DNA from: Citrobacter telavivensis
GTDB lineage: Bacteria > Pseudomonadota > Gammaproteobacteria > Enterobacterales > Enterobacteriaceae
Reading direction: 5' to 3'
DNA: 64,000 bases
Assembly (NCBI GenBank): GCA_009363175.1
Contig: CP045205.1
Location: 1,736,001-1,800,000, forward strand
Made by a program: the position numbers and the translations under genes. Below the pieces are notes generated by a model. The model worked only from the letters and a program-made list of their open reading frames with translations, was not told where the DNA came from and made no database searches. This document shows positions 23,754-36,400 of this stretch, piece after piece (the stretch's first letter is position 1; every line of letters starts with the position of its first letter).

Positions 23754-25920
23754 TTTTCCACTCCCGCGTGTTGGCCTGCGCGGCCATTCGACTTTGCCCC
23801 AGCGCCTGCGCTTTCGGCGCGTCCATCACCAGTTGCCCCTCTTTGAGCACCACCACCCGTTCGACCAGCTCAAGTACCGGTACGCGGTGGGTGGCAACCA
23901 CCAGAGTGCGATTGCCAAGCCACTGTCCCAGCCGCTGAATAAACTCACGTTCGGAATGCTCATCCAGCGAGGCGGTGGGCTCATCAAGCAGGACAATATT
24001 GGGTGCGCGCAACAGCATGCGGGCGAGCATGATGGATTGCCGCTGACCGCCGGATAGCCCGTTGCCGCCTTCCATAATCGGGTGGTCGAGACCTTTCGGC
24101 AGCCGTTTCACGAAGTTGGCCGCGCCGCAAATCTCCAGTACGGTAAAAATCTCGTCGTCGCTGGCATGCGGGGCGCCCAGCGTCAGGTTCTCGCGCAGCG
24201 TACCGAAAAACAGGCGCGCGTTCTGGCTGAGGAGACCGACATTGCGGCGTAAATCGGCCATATCGATGTGCGTCAGGCTGAGGTTATCAAGACGGGCGTC
24301 GCCTTCGACCAGTTCCACACCGCCTGCCAGCGCCTGTAACAGCGTTGATTTGCCCGCGCCGTTGCGCCCGAGCACCGCGATGCGTTCGCCGGCGGCAATC
24401 TCCAGCCGGTTAATGCGCAGCGGCACCCGCTGGTCTTCACTGTGATAGCGAAACTGTGCGTTCTCGAACAGATAGTGACCGTGAAAGATCTCCTGATGCA
24501 CCAGCGTTTCATCGCGCTGGGTCTCGGTGGGGAGTTCCATTATGCTGTCCAGCCCCTTTTTGGCGGCTTTCACCTGCTGCCAGCGCGCCAGTACGCCGCA
24601 CAGATTGCCCATTGGCGCGATCATTCTCGAACCGAGCATCGAGGCGGCAACCACCGAACCGGTGGTCAGGGTGCCTTCAATCACCAGCGGGGCACCAAAC
24701 ATCACCATCGCGGCATAAACCAGTCCCTGGACGGTCACTCCCCAGTTGATCAACCCCTGCGACAGCTCGCGGGTGCGCAGTCCCGACTCGGCGGTAATGC
24801 GGATATAACTGTTCCACTGCTGCAGAAACCGGTTCTCCGCCTGCATCAGCTTGATGTCCTCCAGCCCCTGAACGCTTTCGACCAGCACGGCATTGCGCAG
24901 CGTGGCCTCGTGCGCCGACTGATTCGCCAGCTCCGCGAGCTTTTTTTGCAGTAGCAGACCGGGAAGGATCATCAGCAGCGCGGCGACCGGAGCGATCCAG
25001 GCCAGCGGCGGGGCGATGATCGCCAGCACCACGATGAACAGGAAAAAGAAGGGCAGATCCACAATCGTGGAGATGGTCGAGGAGGTGACCATTTCACGGA
25101 TCTGCTCCAGCTCGCGTAGCTGTGAAATAAAGCTGCCGGTGGAGCGCGGGATCGCACTGTTGCGCAGGCGCAGCGCGTGGCTGAACACGCGATCCGACAC
25201 CCGCATATCGGCGCGTTTACCCAACAGATCCATGACGTGACCGCGGGCGAGTCGCAACAGAAAACCGAACAGCATGGCTATCAATACGCCAGCGGCGAGA
25301 ACGTACAGCGACGGCCATGACTGCGCGGGGATCACCCGGTCGTACACCTGCATCGAGAAGATGATCCCGGAAAGCGACAGGATGTTAATCAGCAGCGCCG
25401 CCAGCATCACCGGGCCGTAAGGGCGAAGATCTTTCAGCACCAAACTTTTTAGCCAGTCGGGTTTGAAACGTGAGATGTAGGCGTCCACCCGGCGGTCTTT
25501 CACGGCGGAAAGCGGGCGTAAGGCGATGATGAAACGAACCGTCGGCAGCAGTTCGCGCAGGGATATTCGGTTGCGCTGTAGTTCGCCGTTGATGAAACAG
25601 ACGTCAAGCTGGTCTTCGCCATCGAACTGTTCAACCAGCACCAGTTCACCGTCCTGGAGCTGGATCACCACCGGCAGACGCCAGCGGGTGAGCGATTGTT
25701 CCGTGGGGGCCAGCGGCTGAAATGAGAGTCCGGCCTGGCGGGCCAGTTGGCTGAGCGCCTGCGGCATCGGTTTATCTTTGAACCAGGGGGCGCTTGCCTG
25801 TAACGCGCCGGGAGAACAGGCGATACGATAATGGCCGGCGATATGGCTCATCGCCCGCGCCCAGTTGGCCAGCGCTGGCGCGGTAATGCGCTCGTCGCCA
25901 GGAATGTCGGCGTGGGTCAT
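23734..25920 (-). CDS. bapC: Type I secretion ABC exporter with N-terminal C39-like domain
   Basis: Inner-membrane ATPase/permease that drives adhesin export. Its 728 residues comprise an N-terminal peptidase-like domain (about 1-140), a six-helix membrane domain (about 160-440) and an ATPase. Walker A GRNGAGKST is at 518-526, the signature LSGGQ at 622-626, Walker B IVLLDEP at 642-648 and the switch histidine H678. The N-terminal domain has no cysteine where a C39 protease would need its nucleophile, so it should bind rather than cut the substrate, as in LapB/HlyB-type exporters. It starts inside the stop of the TolC-like gene (ATGA). Confidence 0.92.
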   Translation of the reverse strand: MTHADIPGDERITAPALANWARAMSHIAGHYRIACSPGALQASAPWFKDKPMPQALSQLARQAGLSFQPLAPTEQSLTRWRLPVVIQLQDGELVLVEQFDGEDQLDVCFINGELQRNRISLRELLPTVRFIIALRPLSAVKDRRVDAYISRFKPDWLKSLVLKDLRPYGPVMLAALLINILSLSGIIFSMQVYDRVIPAQSWPSLYVLAAGVLIAMLFGFLLRLARGHVMDLLGKRADMRVSDRVFSHALRLRNSAIPRSTGSFISQLRELEQIREMVTSSTISTIVDLPFFFLFIVVLAIIAPPLAWIAPVAALLMILPGLLLQKKLAELANQSAHEATLRNAVLVESVQGLEDIKLMQAENRFLQQWNSYIRITAESGLRTRELSQGLINWGVTVQGLVYAAMVMFGAPLVIEGTLTTGSVVAASMLGSRMIAPMGNLCGVLARWQQVKAAKKGLDSIMELPTETQRDETLVHQEIFHGHYLFENAQFRYHSEDQRVPLRINRLEIAAGERIAVLGRNGAGKSTLLQALAGGVELVEGDARLDNLSLTHIDMADLRRNVGLLSQNARLFFGTLRENLTLGAPHASDDEIFTVLEICGAANFVKRLPKGLDHPIMEGGNGLSGGQRQSIMLARMLLRAPNIVLLDEPTASLDEHSEREFIQRLGQWLGNRTLVVATHRVPVLELVERVVVLKEGQLVMDAPKAQALGQSRMAAQANTREWKNENQSA

Positions 25921-27323
25921 GGCTGGATCTCCACTGACTGGATCGTGCGGTTTTCCAGACCAAAGGCCTGGCGCATCTGACCGGTGTTATACAGGCAGTT
26001 AAGCTGCAGTTGATGCAACTGACTCTCCGTCTGTAACTGTGCGAAGCGCGCCTGGTAGACCTCCTGTTCGGCGTTGAGCACGTCGAGCAGCGGTCGGGAG
26101 CCGAGGTCGAGATACTGCTGCTGATACAGCTCGCGCGTTCGCTCGCTCAACGTTTCCTGGCGTTTCTGGATCTGCAAGGAGGTCACGAGATTCATCGCTT
26201 CACTGCGATCGGCAAGCAGCTTCTTGCGCACGTCCAGCCGGGTACGCTGGATTGCCGACTGGGCGGATTCCACCGCGTGGCTGGCGGCGTTGCGACGGGC
26301 GGTTAAGCCGCCGCCCTGATAAATGGGCATCTCCACTTTGACCCACGCCGAATACTGGGTACGGTCAACGGACTCATGCCCGGCGTAATTATCGTTGAGA
26401 TAGCGACGCACCTCTGGTTCCAGCGAAACCGTTGGCGTCATTTGCGCGTTAGCGTAGTCGAGATTGGCCTGGGCGATATTAGCCTGCGCCCAGGCGGCGA
26501 GCACGGAAGGCACCAGCTTGTCGTCTGGCTTTGCCAGTTCGCAACTGCGACTCAGCTTTGGCGGGAAGTCGTTACTGATGGTATTGAGGTTTTTCCAGCC
26601 CAGCCAGGTCATGAGCGTCGACTGCGAGCTTTCAAGGTTGGCCTGATATTGCACGAGCTGGGAGCGTGCGCCTTCGATACGCGCATCGGTCTGCACCACG
26701 TCCGAAAGCGAGCTGGCCCCTTCATCGTTGCGCTGATTCGCCAGCCTGCCAATGGCGCTCAGGGCATCCAGTTGCTCCTTTGCCACCGCCACCATCTGTT
26801 GCCATGTCTGCACCTGCACAATGGCGGTTGCCGTTTCATGACTAACCGTATCAATGCTGAGCAGCACGTTGGCCTGTTCCTGCGCCACGCTGGCGTTTTC
26901 TGCCCGTACCTGGCTTGCGACTTTGCCGAAGTCATAGAGCATTTGCGACAGTGACAGCACCAGCGATGGGCTAAATCCGCTGTCGGAATAGCTGTTGGTA
27001 TAACCGTTGTTCATCCCGGCGTTAACCTGCGGGTAGTATTTGGCTTTCGCGACATCGACCTGCTGGATTTGGGCATACAGTTTGCCGACCACTTCCGCGA
27101 TCGACGGATGCCAGGTGACGGCGCGATTGACCGCCTGAGAGAGGCTCAGTTCACCGGGAGCGGCGCTGTCGCTGCTCAGCGGCATCGGGCCATCAAGCGC
27201 GGGCAGTTCCTGTTGCTCAACCCACTGTTGCGGGGCGATGCGGGGCGTCTCTCCAGCCGCGATAGCCGGGGCCGCGCACAGGTTTCCCACCAGCCACCAG
27301 AATGTAAGCGGTCGTTTTCCCAT
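25917..27323 (-). CDS. bapB: TolC-family outer membrane channel of the adhesin secretion system
   Basis: Outer membrane efflux channel, 468 residues with a signal peptide ending near AIAAGETP (about 18-25). It has the TolC-type duplicated repeat: LSLSQAVNRAVTWHPSIAEV near residue 60 and long helical segments with Asn/Gln/Ala-rich heptads. YSDSGFSPSLVLSLSQMLYD (about 113-132) and MPIYQGGGLTARRN (about 332-345) mark the two strand pairs. GGAAGA precedes ATG 27323. It is dedicated to the adjacent adhesin by context; it is not the chromosomal tolC. Confidence 0.9.
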   Translation of the reverse strand: MGKRPLTFWWLVGNLCAAPAIAAGETPRIAPQQWVEQQELPALDGPMPLSSDSAAPGELSLSQAVNRAVTWHPSIAEVVGKLYAQIQQVDVAKAKYYPQVNAGMNNGYTNSYSDSGFSPSLVLSLSQMLYDFGKVASQVRAENASVAQEQANVLLSIDTVSHETATAIVQVQTWQQMVAVAKEQLDALSAIGRLANQRNDEGASSLSDVVQTDARIEGARSQLVQYQANLESSQSTLMTWLGWKNLNTISNDFPPKLSRSCELAKPDDKLVPSVLAAWAQANIAQANLDYANAQMTPTVSLEPEVRRYLNDNYAGHESVDRTQYSAWVKVEMPIYQGGGLTARRNAASHAVESAQSAIQRTRLDVRKKLLADRSEAMNLVTSLQIQKRQETLSERTRELYQQQYLDLGSRPLLDVLNAEQEVYQARFAQLQTESQLHQLQLNCLYNTGQMRQAFGLENRTIQSVEIQP

Positions 27324-27354
27324 CTTTCTTCCCTAATTGAACGTTGTTTTTTTG

Positions 27355-27378
27355 CCCCGGGCGAACGTGCGCCCGGGG
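27355..27378 (-). repeat. GC-rich intercistronic hairpin between bapA and the secretion genes
   Basis: CCCCGGGCG (27355-27363), loop AACGTG, CGCCCGGGG (27370-27378): nine G-C pairs in an 84-bp gap. Read in the direction of transcription it is followed by CAAAAAAAC, not U, so it is not a standard terminator. It could lower ribosome or polymerase passage into bapBCD, or protect the 3' end of the giant bapA message. Confidence 0.8.
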
Positions 27379-27407
27379 TCGTTGTGTGGTCGTTCTGGAG
27401 ACCTTTA

Positions 27408-30400
27408 TCAGGTCACAATGTGGTTTTGTTCGATAAGCTCCGTCAGCGTGGTTTGTACATTCTCCAGGGTCACCAGTTGTGTGGAGTGATAAGTACTGCC
27501 TGTCCCGTCACGGTCAATAGAGATGATGGTGTTGCTGCCGCTGGTGCTGACGCTGAGATAGTTGCCAAGCGTCGCGGTTTGTCCGTTCCAGCCCACCAGC
27601 AAATCGCCGATATCAATCTTGTCGCCCTGCGCCAGCGAGAAGTTTTTCCAGGTATCCGTACCGTTACCGCCCGTGGCATCACTGGCGTTGAGCAGGTTGT
27701 AGATCAGCGTGTCGCCATACACCGAGCCCACCAGTACATCGCTTTGTGAGGTACTGGTAACCTGCGGGGCGATATCCACCGTCAGCGTGGCGCTGTCGGT
27801 ATGACCGTGGGTGTCATTCAGCGTGTAGCTAAAGGTCTCCTTCGCCGTGATCGAAGAGAGGGCCACGCCGTTGTTGAGCGTGTAGGTATACGAACCGTCG
27901 GCGCGAATTTGCAGTGAACCGTAGTGGCCCTGAATGGTGGTGGTGGCGCTGGAGTAAGGATCCAGCGTGGCGGTACTGCCGTTAAAGCCGGTGATAGTCA
28001 GGCGCGTATCGACGGTGTTCAACTGGTCCATCGCACCGGCGGAGTCGCTGCCGTCAAAAATATTGCCGGTGACGGTATGCGTGCCGGAGGTTTCGAAGTT
28101 ATCCAGATCGACCGTCGTGCCGGTGATTTTCGGCGTAATGGTTGCCGCGCCTGCCAGCGTGTTATTGCCGGTGAAATTCAGGGTGTAGGTGCCGCCATCC
28201 AGTTCCAGCCCGCTCAAATTGACGGTCACGGAGGCACCGCCCAGCGTGATGTTGGCGACCGGCACCGTGCCGGAGCGAATGATCACGCCGTTTTCCACTA
28301 TCGACCAGTTGATGGTCAGGTTGCCCAGCGTGACCAGCGTTGAGACATCAAAGACGATGGCCGCACCTTTCAGAATGGTGCCCGCCGCGACGTCAAAGGT
28401 GCCGCTGCCGCTACCGGTTCTGCCAAGTAACCCCCAACTGGCGCTACCGACGGTGGAATCCAGATAGCCTGTGGTGTCCTGAGCCGCCGTGGCCAGCAGG
28501 GTATCGCTGACATCGTTCACGGCATCCAGCCCACGGGCGGTCGGCTGGATATTGAGCGATGCGGTATCGGTATCCCCGTTGGGTGCTTTCACCGTGTAGA
28601 TGAAGCTGTCCGGCGTTTTGGTGCCGTCCGCGCCCACGCCGCTTTTCAGGGTGTAGGTGTAGTTACCTTTGGCATCAATGGTCAACGTGCCGTAAGTACC
28701 CACAATGGTCGTGGTGCCGGTTGCGGCAATCGCCACACCGTTCACCTGTGTCACCAGCGTACCGACGGGCGCGATGTCGTCGTTCAGCACATTGCCCTGG
28801 GTGGAAGTGGTCAGGCTGTCAACGCTGTAAACATGGTCCTCAAGCACGTTAAGGGTGTAGCCGGTGAGCGCCGTAATGCCAAACGCCGGATTCAGCAGGA
28901 ACAGGTATTCACCGCCCGGCAGGTTCAGCGTCAGCTTATCGGACTGACCGCCCAGCAGCGGCGCGTTTAACCAGTTTTTCTCCACTCGCCACTGCTCAAA
29001 CTGCTGGGTGACGTCGTTGAAGCGATAAATGTACAGGTCGAAGCTAGATGCCACCGCCACGCCGCCAATGGAGGATTGCAGCGTCATGGTGCGCGTTGAA
29101 CCCTGCTCGACGTCGAAAATAATCGGGTTACTCAGTTTGTCCAGCACGCCCAGATCCAGCACGTTGCCCAGACTGACGTTCACCACCGTAAAGCCGCCCT
29201 GCGAGGACGTCCCGTTGTTGATGGCCTCCACATGGGTGTCGTAGGGCAGAGTGGCGACGTTATCCACGGCGGTCACGCTGCTAGCCGGCGTGTCATTGCC
29301 CAGAGTAATCACCAGCTTCGCCGACGCGCTGTTGCCGCCGCCGTTGATGGTGTAGGTGAAGCTCTCCGTTCGGCCAATGACCGAGGCAGGACTGTTCGGG
29401 TTCAGCGCGTAACTGTAGGTACCGTCCTGATTGATCGTCAGCGTGCCATAGACGCCCTGGATGACGTTACTGCCAGCCCCCAGCGTAAAGCTTTGTCCAT
29501 TGGCGTTGGTGACGGTGGTGACGACGGTATCCAGTGGGGCGCTGTCGTTATTCAGCACGTTGCCGGTTTGCGGCGTGGACGTGGTGATGGTGCCGGCGCT
29601 GGTCTCTTCGACGCTGACGTTCAGTGCGGTATAAGAGCCGGTCGCCAGCAGCGCCGTATTGTAAGTCAGAACCCGATAAGTGCCGCCCTCCAGTCCGGAC
29701 ACGTTCACCGTGACGCCGCTGCTGCCGAGCGTCAGCAGATTGGCAAACTGCGACTGCGCGGTGTCGATGACGGTGGTCCATGAGTTGGTCGCGGCGTCAA
29801 ATTTCTGGATCGCCACTTCCTGAGTATTCAGCAACGAGAGCACGACCCCGGTGGTGCTGGCATCGATCACCAGATTTGCGCTGCCGCCGTCCTGAATAGT
29901 GAATTCAACGGCTGCCGTATCGTTACCCAACACGTTCGCCACATTGCCCAGCGCGCCAACCAGCAGCAGGCCATAGTCGCTGAGCTGCTCGCTGGTTACG
30001 GTCGCATTTGAGGTGAGCTCCAGATTCTCCACGTTATCGCTGGCCGAGATGGGCAGGGTTGGGGCGGTGACCTGCGTCGGGGTCGAGGCGTTGCCGACGG
30101 CGTCCGTGGCGCTGACGCTGATGTTCTCGCCGCTGGTCTGTTTGCGATCAAAGGTATAGGTGTAATTCCCGCTGCTGTTGGCGGTGGTGGTGACCGTTAA
30201 GCCCGTGCTGAGGGTGATGGACACCGTACTGCCCGCTTCGGCAGTGCCGCTGATGCTGGCGCCGTCGCTGCTGATGGTGCCGGTTGGCGTAGCCGTGACC
30301 GTATCCACCGTGACGGTATAGCCTGATGACAGCGTACTGGTGCCGTTGGTATTGGTGGCCGTAGCGGTGAGGACGTGCGTCCCGTCGGCGATATTGGCCT

Positions 30401-33400
30401 GCGGGGTCAGCGACCAGTTGCCCTGCGCATCCACGCTGGCGCTACCAATGGAGACACCGTCTCTGTACACCGTGATGGTGGAGAACGGTTGGCCCGTCCC
30501 GTTTAACAGCGGCCTGGCGTCATTGGTGGCCTGACCATTGGCCACCAGTCCGGTTATCGACCCTACATCGTCCGTCAGCGAGGCGATAACGGGTGCGCCA
30601 GGCAGACCACTGAACGGTGCAATGACGCTGCCGGACGTTCCGGTGTTACCCGCTTTATCCTGGGCGACCACCTGCAACGTTTCTCCACCGACCTGCGCCG
30701 GATTAATCAGAATGTTAAAGCTGCCGGTGGTCCCGTCCGCGACGCCGGTTCCCAGTACCGTGCCGTTGCTGCTGGTGATGGTGACGGTGCTGCCAGCCTC
30801 TGCCGTCCCGGTGACGTGGCTGCCGTTGGTGACCACCGCCAGGTTGGTCGGCGTGCCGGGCGGGGTGGTATCCACCACGATGGTCGATGCCGCCGACGAG
30901 GCGCTGACGTTGCCCGCCGCGTCGGTGGCTTTGGCGGTAAAGGTATGTGAACCCTCCGCCAGTGCGGTAGTGGGGGTAAAGCTCCACGCGCCGCTGGCAT
31001 CCGCCTGAATGGGCGTTGGCGTGAGTAACGTCGCACCGTCATAGATATTGATGAATGCCCCCGGTTCACTGGTCCCTCGCAGTTCCGGCAGGGTGTCATT
31101 CGTGCTTTGTCCGCTGCCGACGGGACCCGTGATGTTGCTGACATCATCAAGAATGGTGGCGATCACCGGCGCGTTTGGTGCCAGCGTATCCACCGTGACG
31201 CCAAAGCTGGCGGCCGGGCTGACGTTGCCCGCCGCGTCGGTCGCGGTCACCGCAAGGGTATGCGCGCCGTTGGTTAAGGCGGTTGTTGGCGTGAAGGTCC
31301 AGTTGCCGTTCGTGCCGACAACAAGGCTACCAATGACCGTGCCGTTATCGGTAAAGGTCAGCGTGGTGCCCGGTTCCGCCGTGCCGTTAAGCGTGGGGCG
31401 GGTGTCGTTGGTGCTCTGATTGGGCGAGAGATTGCCGGTCTGCGGCGCGCTGTCATCGACCACTGACGCGATCACCGGTGCCAGCGGCGCGGCGGTATCC
31501 ACCGAGATGGCGAAGCTGGCTGATGGGCCGACGTTACCGGCGGCATCGGTCGCGGTGAAGGTCAGCGAATGATTCCCCTGTCCCAGATCGCTGGTGGGGG
31601 TAAAGGTCCAGGTCCCGTTCGCCTCGACCGTCACGCTGGCGAGGGGAACTCCGTTATCCACGATGCTGATCGTGGCCCCCGGCTCACCGGTGCCGGTGAA
31701 ACCAGGACGCGCGTCGTTAGTGGTCTGACCGCTGGTCAGACTGCCGGTGACCGGGCCAACGTCATCCAGCACATTGCTGATTACTGGCGCGCCGGGCGAA
31801 ACGGTATCGACCGTCAACGCAAAATTTGTTGACGCTGGCCCGGTATTGCCCGCGCTATCGGTGGCGGTGACTCTCAGCGAGTGGGCACCCTGAGAAAGTC
31901 CATCCGGTCGGTAGCTCCAGCTCCCGCCTTCGGTCACGGTGGTCGTACCCAGCAGAACGTTGCCATCGTAGACATTAATGGTGCTGCCAGGTTCGCCGGT
32001 GCCGGCAACGATCGGGCGGGTATCGTTTGTGCTTTGCCCGCTGGTGAGATCGCCGGTTCCTGGCGTCACGTTATCGGTGACGCTGACGATGATCGGGGCA
32101 ACTGGCGCAACGGTATCAACCACCACGGTAAAGGCGGTGCCAGGGCTGACGTTGCCCGCGGCGTCCGTCGCGGTCACATTGAACGTGTGCGAACCGTTGC
32201 CCAGCGCGGTAGCGGGCGTAAAGGTCCAGGCACCTGAGCCATCGGCTTGTACGGTGCCCAGCAGCGTGGTGCCGTCAAAAATACTGACGGTACTGTTAGC
32301 TTCGGCGGTCCCGGCAAGCGTTGGTCGTGTGTCGTTGGTGCTTTGCCCATTGCTCAGCGTTCCGCTATTGGGGGCGACGTCATCGGTAACGGAGCTGATG
32401 ACAGGAGCCGATGGCGACTGCGTATCTACCGTCAGGGAGAACGCGGCTGACGGGCCTTCGTTACCTGCTGCATCCGTCGCCGTGACGCTCAGATTATGCG
32501 GGCCGCTGCCTAACGGGTTATCCGGAGAGAGTGACCAGCTTCCGTCGGTGCCCACCACCACGCTGCCCACGGCGAGACTACCGTCATACAGCGTAACGGT
32601 AGAACCTGGCTCCGCCGTTCCCTGGAAGGTTGGCTGAGTATCATTGGTGCTTTGTCCGTTCGCCAGCACGCCGGTTGCCGGGCTGGTGTCGTCGGTGACG
32701 CTTTGAATCACCGGAACCCGTGGCGCGGTAGTATCGACGTTCACCGTCCAGGCAGCAGAAGGCGCGCTGACGTTACCCATCGCATCGGTGGCGGTGACGG
32801 TTATCGCGTGCGAGCCGGTGGCCAGCGTCGGCGCGGTGAAGCTCCAGCTACCGTTGGTGACCAGCGCGGTGCCGATTTTTACCCCATTGTCATAGACGGT
32901 AATCGTACTGCCTTCTTCGGCGCTGCCGCTAAAGTCGGGCGTGGTGTCGTTGGTGCTGCCGCCGTTGCTGATGACGCCCGTCTGCGGCTCGCTGTCATCC
33001 ACCGCGCTGGCAATGGTTGGTGCCGCCGGTGGCGTGGTGTCCACCACCACCACAAACGCTTGCGACGCGAGGCTGGTATTTCCTGCCGCATCGGTGGCGG
33101 TGATGGTCAGATTGTGGCTGCCATCCCCCAGGCTGGTGGATGGAGTAAAGCTCCACGCGCCGTTAACCACCTGCACCTGGCCAAGGGGCGTATTGCCATC
33201 GTAAATTGTGATGGTTTCACCGTTGGTGCCGTTGCCGCTCAGAGTGGGGCGGGGATCGTTGGTCGTCTGCCCGCTGGTCAGCGTTCCCGTACCGGGAGCG
33301 ACATCATCCGTCACGCTGCCAATCGCAGGTTGTGTCGGTGGGGTGAGATCAACAGTGATGTTCACCACGGCGGACGCTTTGCTGCTATCCCCGCTATCGA

Positions 33401-36400
33401 CAACCTGGAAGGTGTGCGGGCCTTCGCCTAACTCGGCGGCGGATGTCCAGCTCCAGTTGCCGTTTCCGTCGACCTGAACGTTCGATGCGACAACGCCACC
33501 ATCGACCAGAATGTTAACCGTCGAGTTCGGCGTGGAGAAACCGCGCAGTCCCGGCTGCGTGTCGTCGGTGGTTTGCCCACTCTTCAGGTCGCCCTGAACG
33601 CTACCCGTATCATCGACGATGGCGCTGATGACCGGCAGCCCGGTGCCGGAGCCGTTAAAATTAGTGGGATCGCTGTTGTTGCCCGCAGCATCCTCCGCCG
33701 TGGCGGTCAGCGAATTGAGACCCGTTTGCGCAGGCGTGACCTGAATCTGGAAGGTGCCGTCCGTCGCCACGCCGGATCCAATGACATTGCCGCCGGTGTC
33801 GCGGATAGTCACCGTGCTGCCGGTTTCCGCCGTACCGCTGACCGTTGCGCCATCGGCAGAGATTGTCACATCCTCCGGCGCTGCCGGTTTAGTCAGATCG
33901 ACGTTTAGCGCGATGGAGGCAGAAGGTCCGCTGATGTTACCCGCCGGATCGGTGGCCGTTGCCGTCAGCGTGTAATTGCCTTCGGTGAGCGGTGAGTCCG
34001 GGACGATCGTCCAGTTTCCGTCGGAATCGACTTCGGCAGTGCCGATAACCGTGACTCCATTCGACAAGGTGATGGTGCTGCCGGGTTCGCCGGTGCCGCT
34101 AATGGGCAACTCGGGCTGATTGGTGACTGCCGGATTGCCTGGCGAGGTGATAAACGGCGCGTCGGGCACCTGGGTATCAATGGTGATGCCAATCGCATCC
34201 GATGGCTGACTGGTGTTGCCTGCGGCATCTTTTGCCGTCACGGTAAAGTTGTAGTTGCCTTCGACAAGGTCGCTGTCCGGAGTGAAACTCCAGACGCCAT
34301 CAATGACCTCGGCGGTGCCAATCGGCACGCCGTTATTCAGAATGGTGACGATGCTGCCCGTTTCGCCCGTCCCACTCAGCGTCGGGGTGGCATCGTTGGT
34401 CTGTCCACCATCGTTCAACGGTCCGCCGTCATCGTTGACGGTCAGCGTTGGCGTGCCTGGAGCCTGAGTATCCACGCGCACGATGCGTTCCGGCGAGGTG
34501 CTGCTGTTACCGGCAGGATCGGTCGCGGTCACCCGGATGTTATGATCGCCCTGTGACAACGGGCCCGTCGGTTGAAAACTCCAGTTCCCGGAGTTGTCGA
34601 TAACCAACGGCGACTGTTCAACACCGTCGAGGGTAATGGTAATGGTGTCGCCAGGCGTACCGCTTCCGCTCAGCAGCGGTCGCGTGTCATCGGTATACTG
34701 GCCGTTATCGAGTATGCCGGTCTGGCTGCCGACGTTGTCGGTGACGGTCAGGTTGGGCACGGCGGGTGGGGTGGTATCCACCAGAATGCCGATTGGTGCG
34801 GAGGGCTCGCTGACATTGCCCGCCGGATCGGTGCTGGTGAGGCTAAAGACATGGTCACCTTCATCGAGAGCATCCGACGTGTAGCGCCAGGTGCCGTCAG
34901 TTATCGTGACGGTGGTGACCAGAACGCCATTGTCGTAAATGCTGATGATATCGCCATCTGTTCCTGTGCCGCTCAGAACGGGCTGGGTTTCATTGGTCGC
35001 CTGGCCGTTGGTCAGTGGGGCATCAGCGCCATCCGTCAGCGTTAGCGTGGGGGCATCAGGCGCGGTGGTGTCCACCGTAATGGTTATGGGGATGGATTTA
35101 TCGCTGGTGTTGCCCAGAGGATCGCTGGCGGTGACGCTCAGCGTGTGATCGCCTTCGCCCAGCGCGGGGCTCGGGGTAAAGCTCCAGCTACCGTTTTCAT
35201 CGACCTCTGTCGTGCCAATGACCGCCGTTCCGTCATACACCGTGATGATATCTCCGGCGGTGCCGCTGCCGCTTAACACCGGCTGTGTTGCATCGGTTAC
35301 GTCGTTATCCGCCAGTTCACCGACGTTGCTGCCGGTGTTATCCGTCAGGGTTACGAGCGGAATAGCCGGCGGTGTGGTATCGACCGTAATGGTGATGGGA
35401 GCAGACGGTGTGCTGGTATGGTTTGCGGTATCAGTCGCCGTGACGGTGAAGGTATGGTCGCCGTCGCCCAGCACCGGAGTGGTGAGCGTCCAGTTGCCGT
35501 TGTTGTCTACAGTGACCGTTCCCGCCAGCGGGATATTTCCGTCCCGAATGGTGATGGTTGCGCCGGGTTCACCGGTTCCGCTGAAGGTTAGCTGATTGTC
35601 ATCGGTAAGTTGCCCGTCACCCAGATTGCCTTTCTGCGCGCCGATATCATCAACAATCGAACTGACGACCGGGGCATCCGGTGCGGTGATATCCGGCGCC
35701 ACGACCTCGTACGGCAGGCTGGTATTGCTCGCGGCATCCGTGGCGGTGACGCTCAGCGTTTCACCGTTGGCCTGCGGCGGGTCAAGCGCGATCGCCAGCG
35801 TGCCGCTCTCCGGGACCGGACCGGATTGCGCCAGCGTATTACCGTTACTGTCTTTAATCGTAATCGTACTGCCAGGCTCGGCGGTGGCGGTCAGGACGGT
35901 GCCGTCCTGAGAAATGACCGCCGTGGGGGACTGCGGCGGTGTGGTATCCGGTGCGGTGACGTTGGCTGGCGTGCTGTTTTGATTCGCCGGATCGGTCACC
36001 GTGGCGGTAAGCGTTTCGCCGTTGGTTTGTGGCGTGTCCAGCGTAACGGTGAAATTCCCTTCGCCGTCGGTTTGACCATGGCCAATCGGGGTGCCGTCCG
36101 GATCGCGAATTGTCACCGTGCTGCCGGGTTCCGCTGTCCCCGTCACGGTGGTGCCATCATCCGAAACCTCCAGATTTCCGGCGGGCTGCGGCGGGGTGGT
36201 GTCCGGGGCGAGGGTGGTCGCCGGTGGACTGGTCAGATTCGCCGGATCCTTGACGATGGCGGTTAAAATTTCGCCATTGGTTTGCGGCGGGGCCAGCGTG
36301 ACGGTAAATGAGCCGTCGGGTAGAACAAGTTCAGACCCCAGCGGGGTGTTGTCGCTACCGTAAATCGTCACCGTCGTGCCGGGTTCGGCGGTACCGGTCA

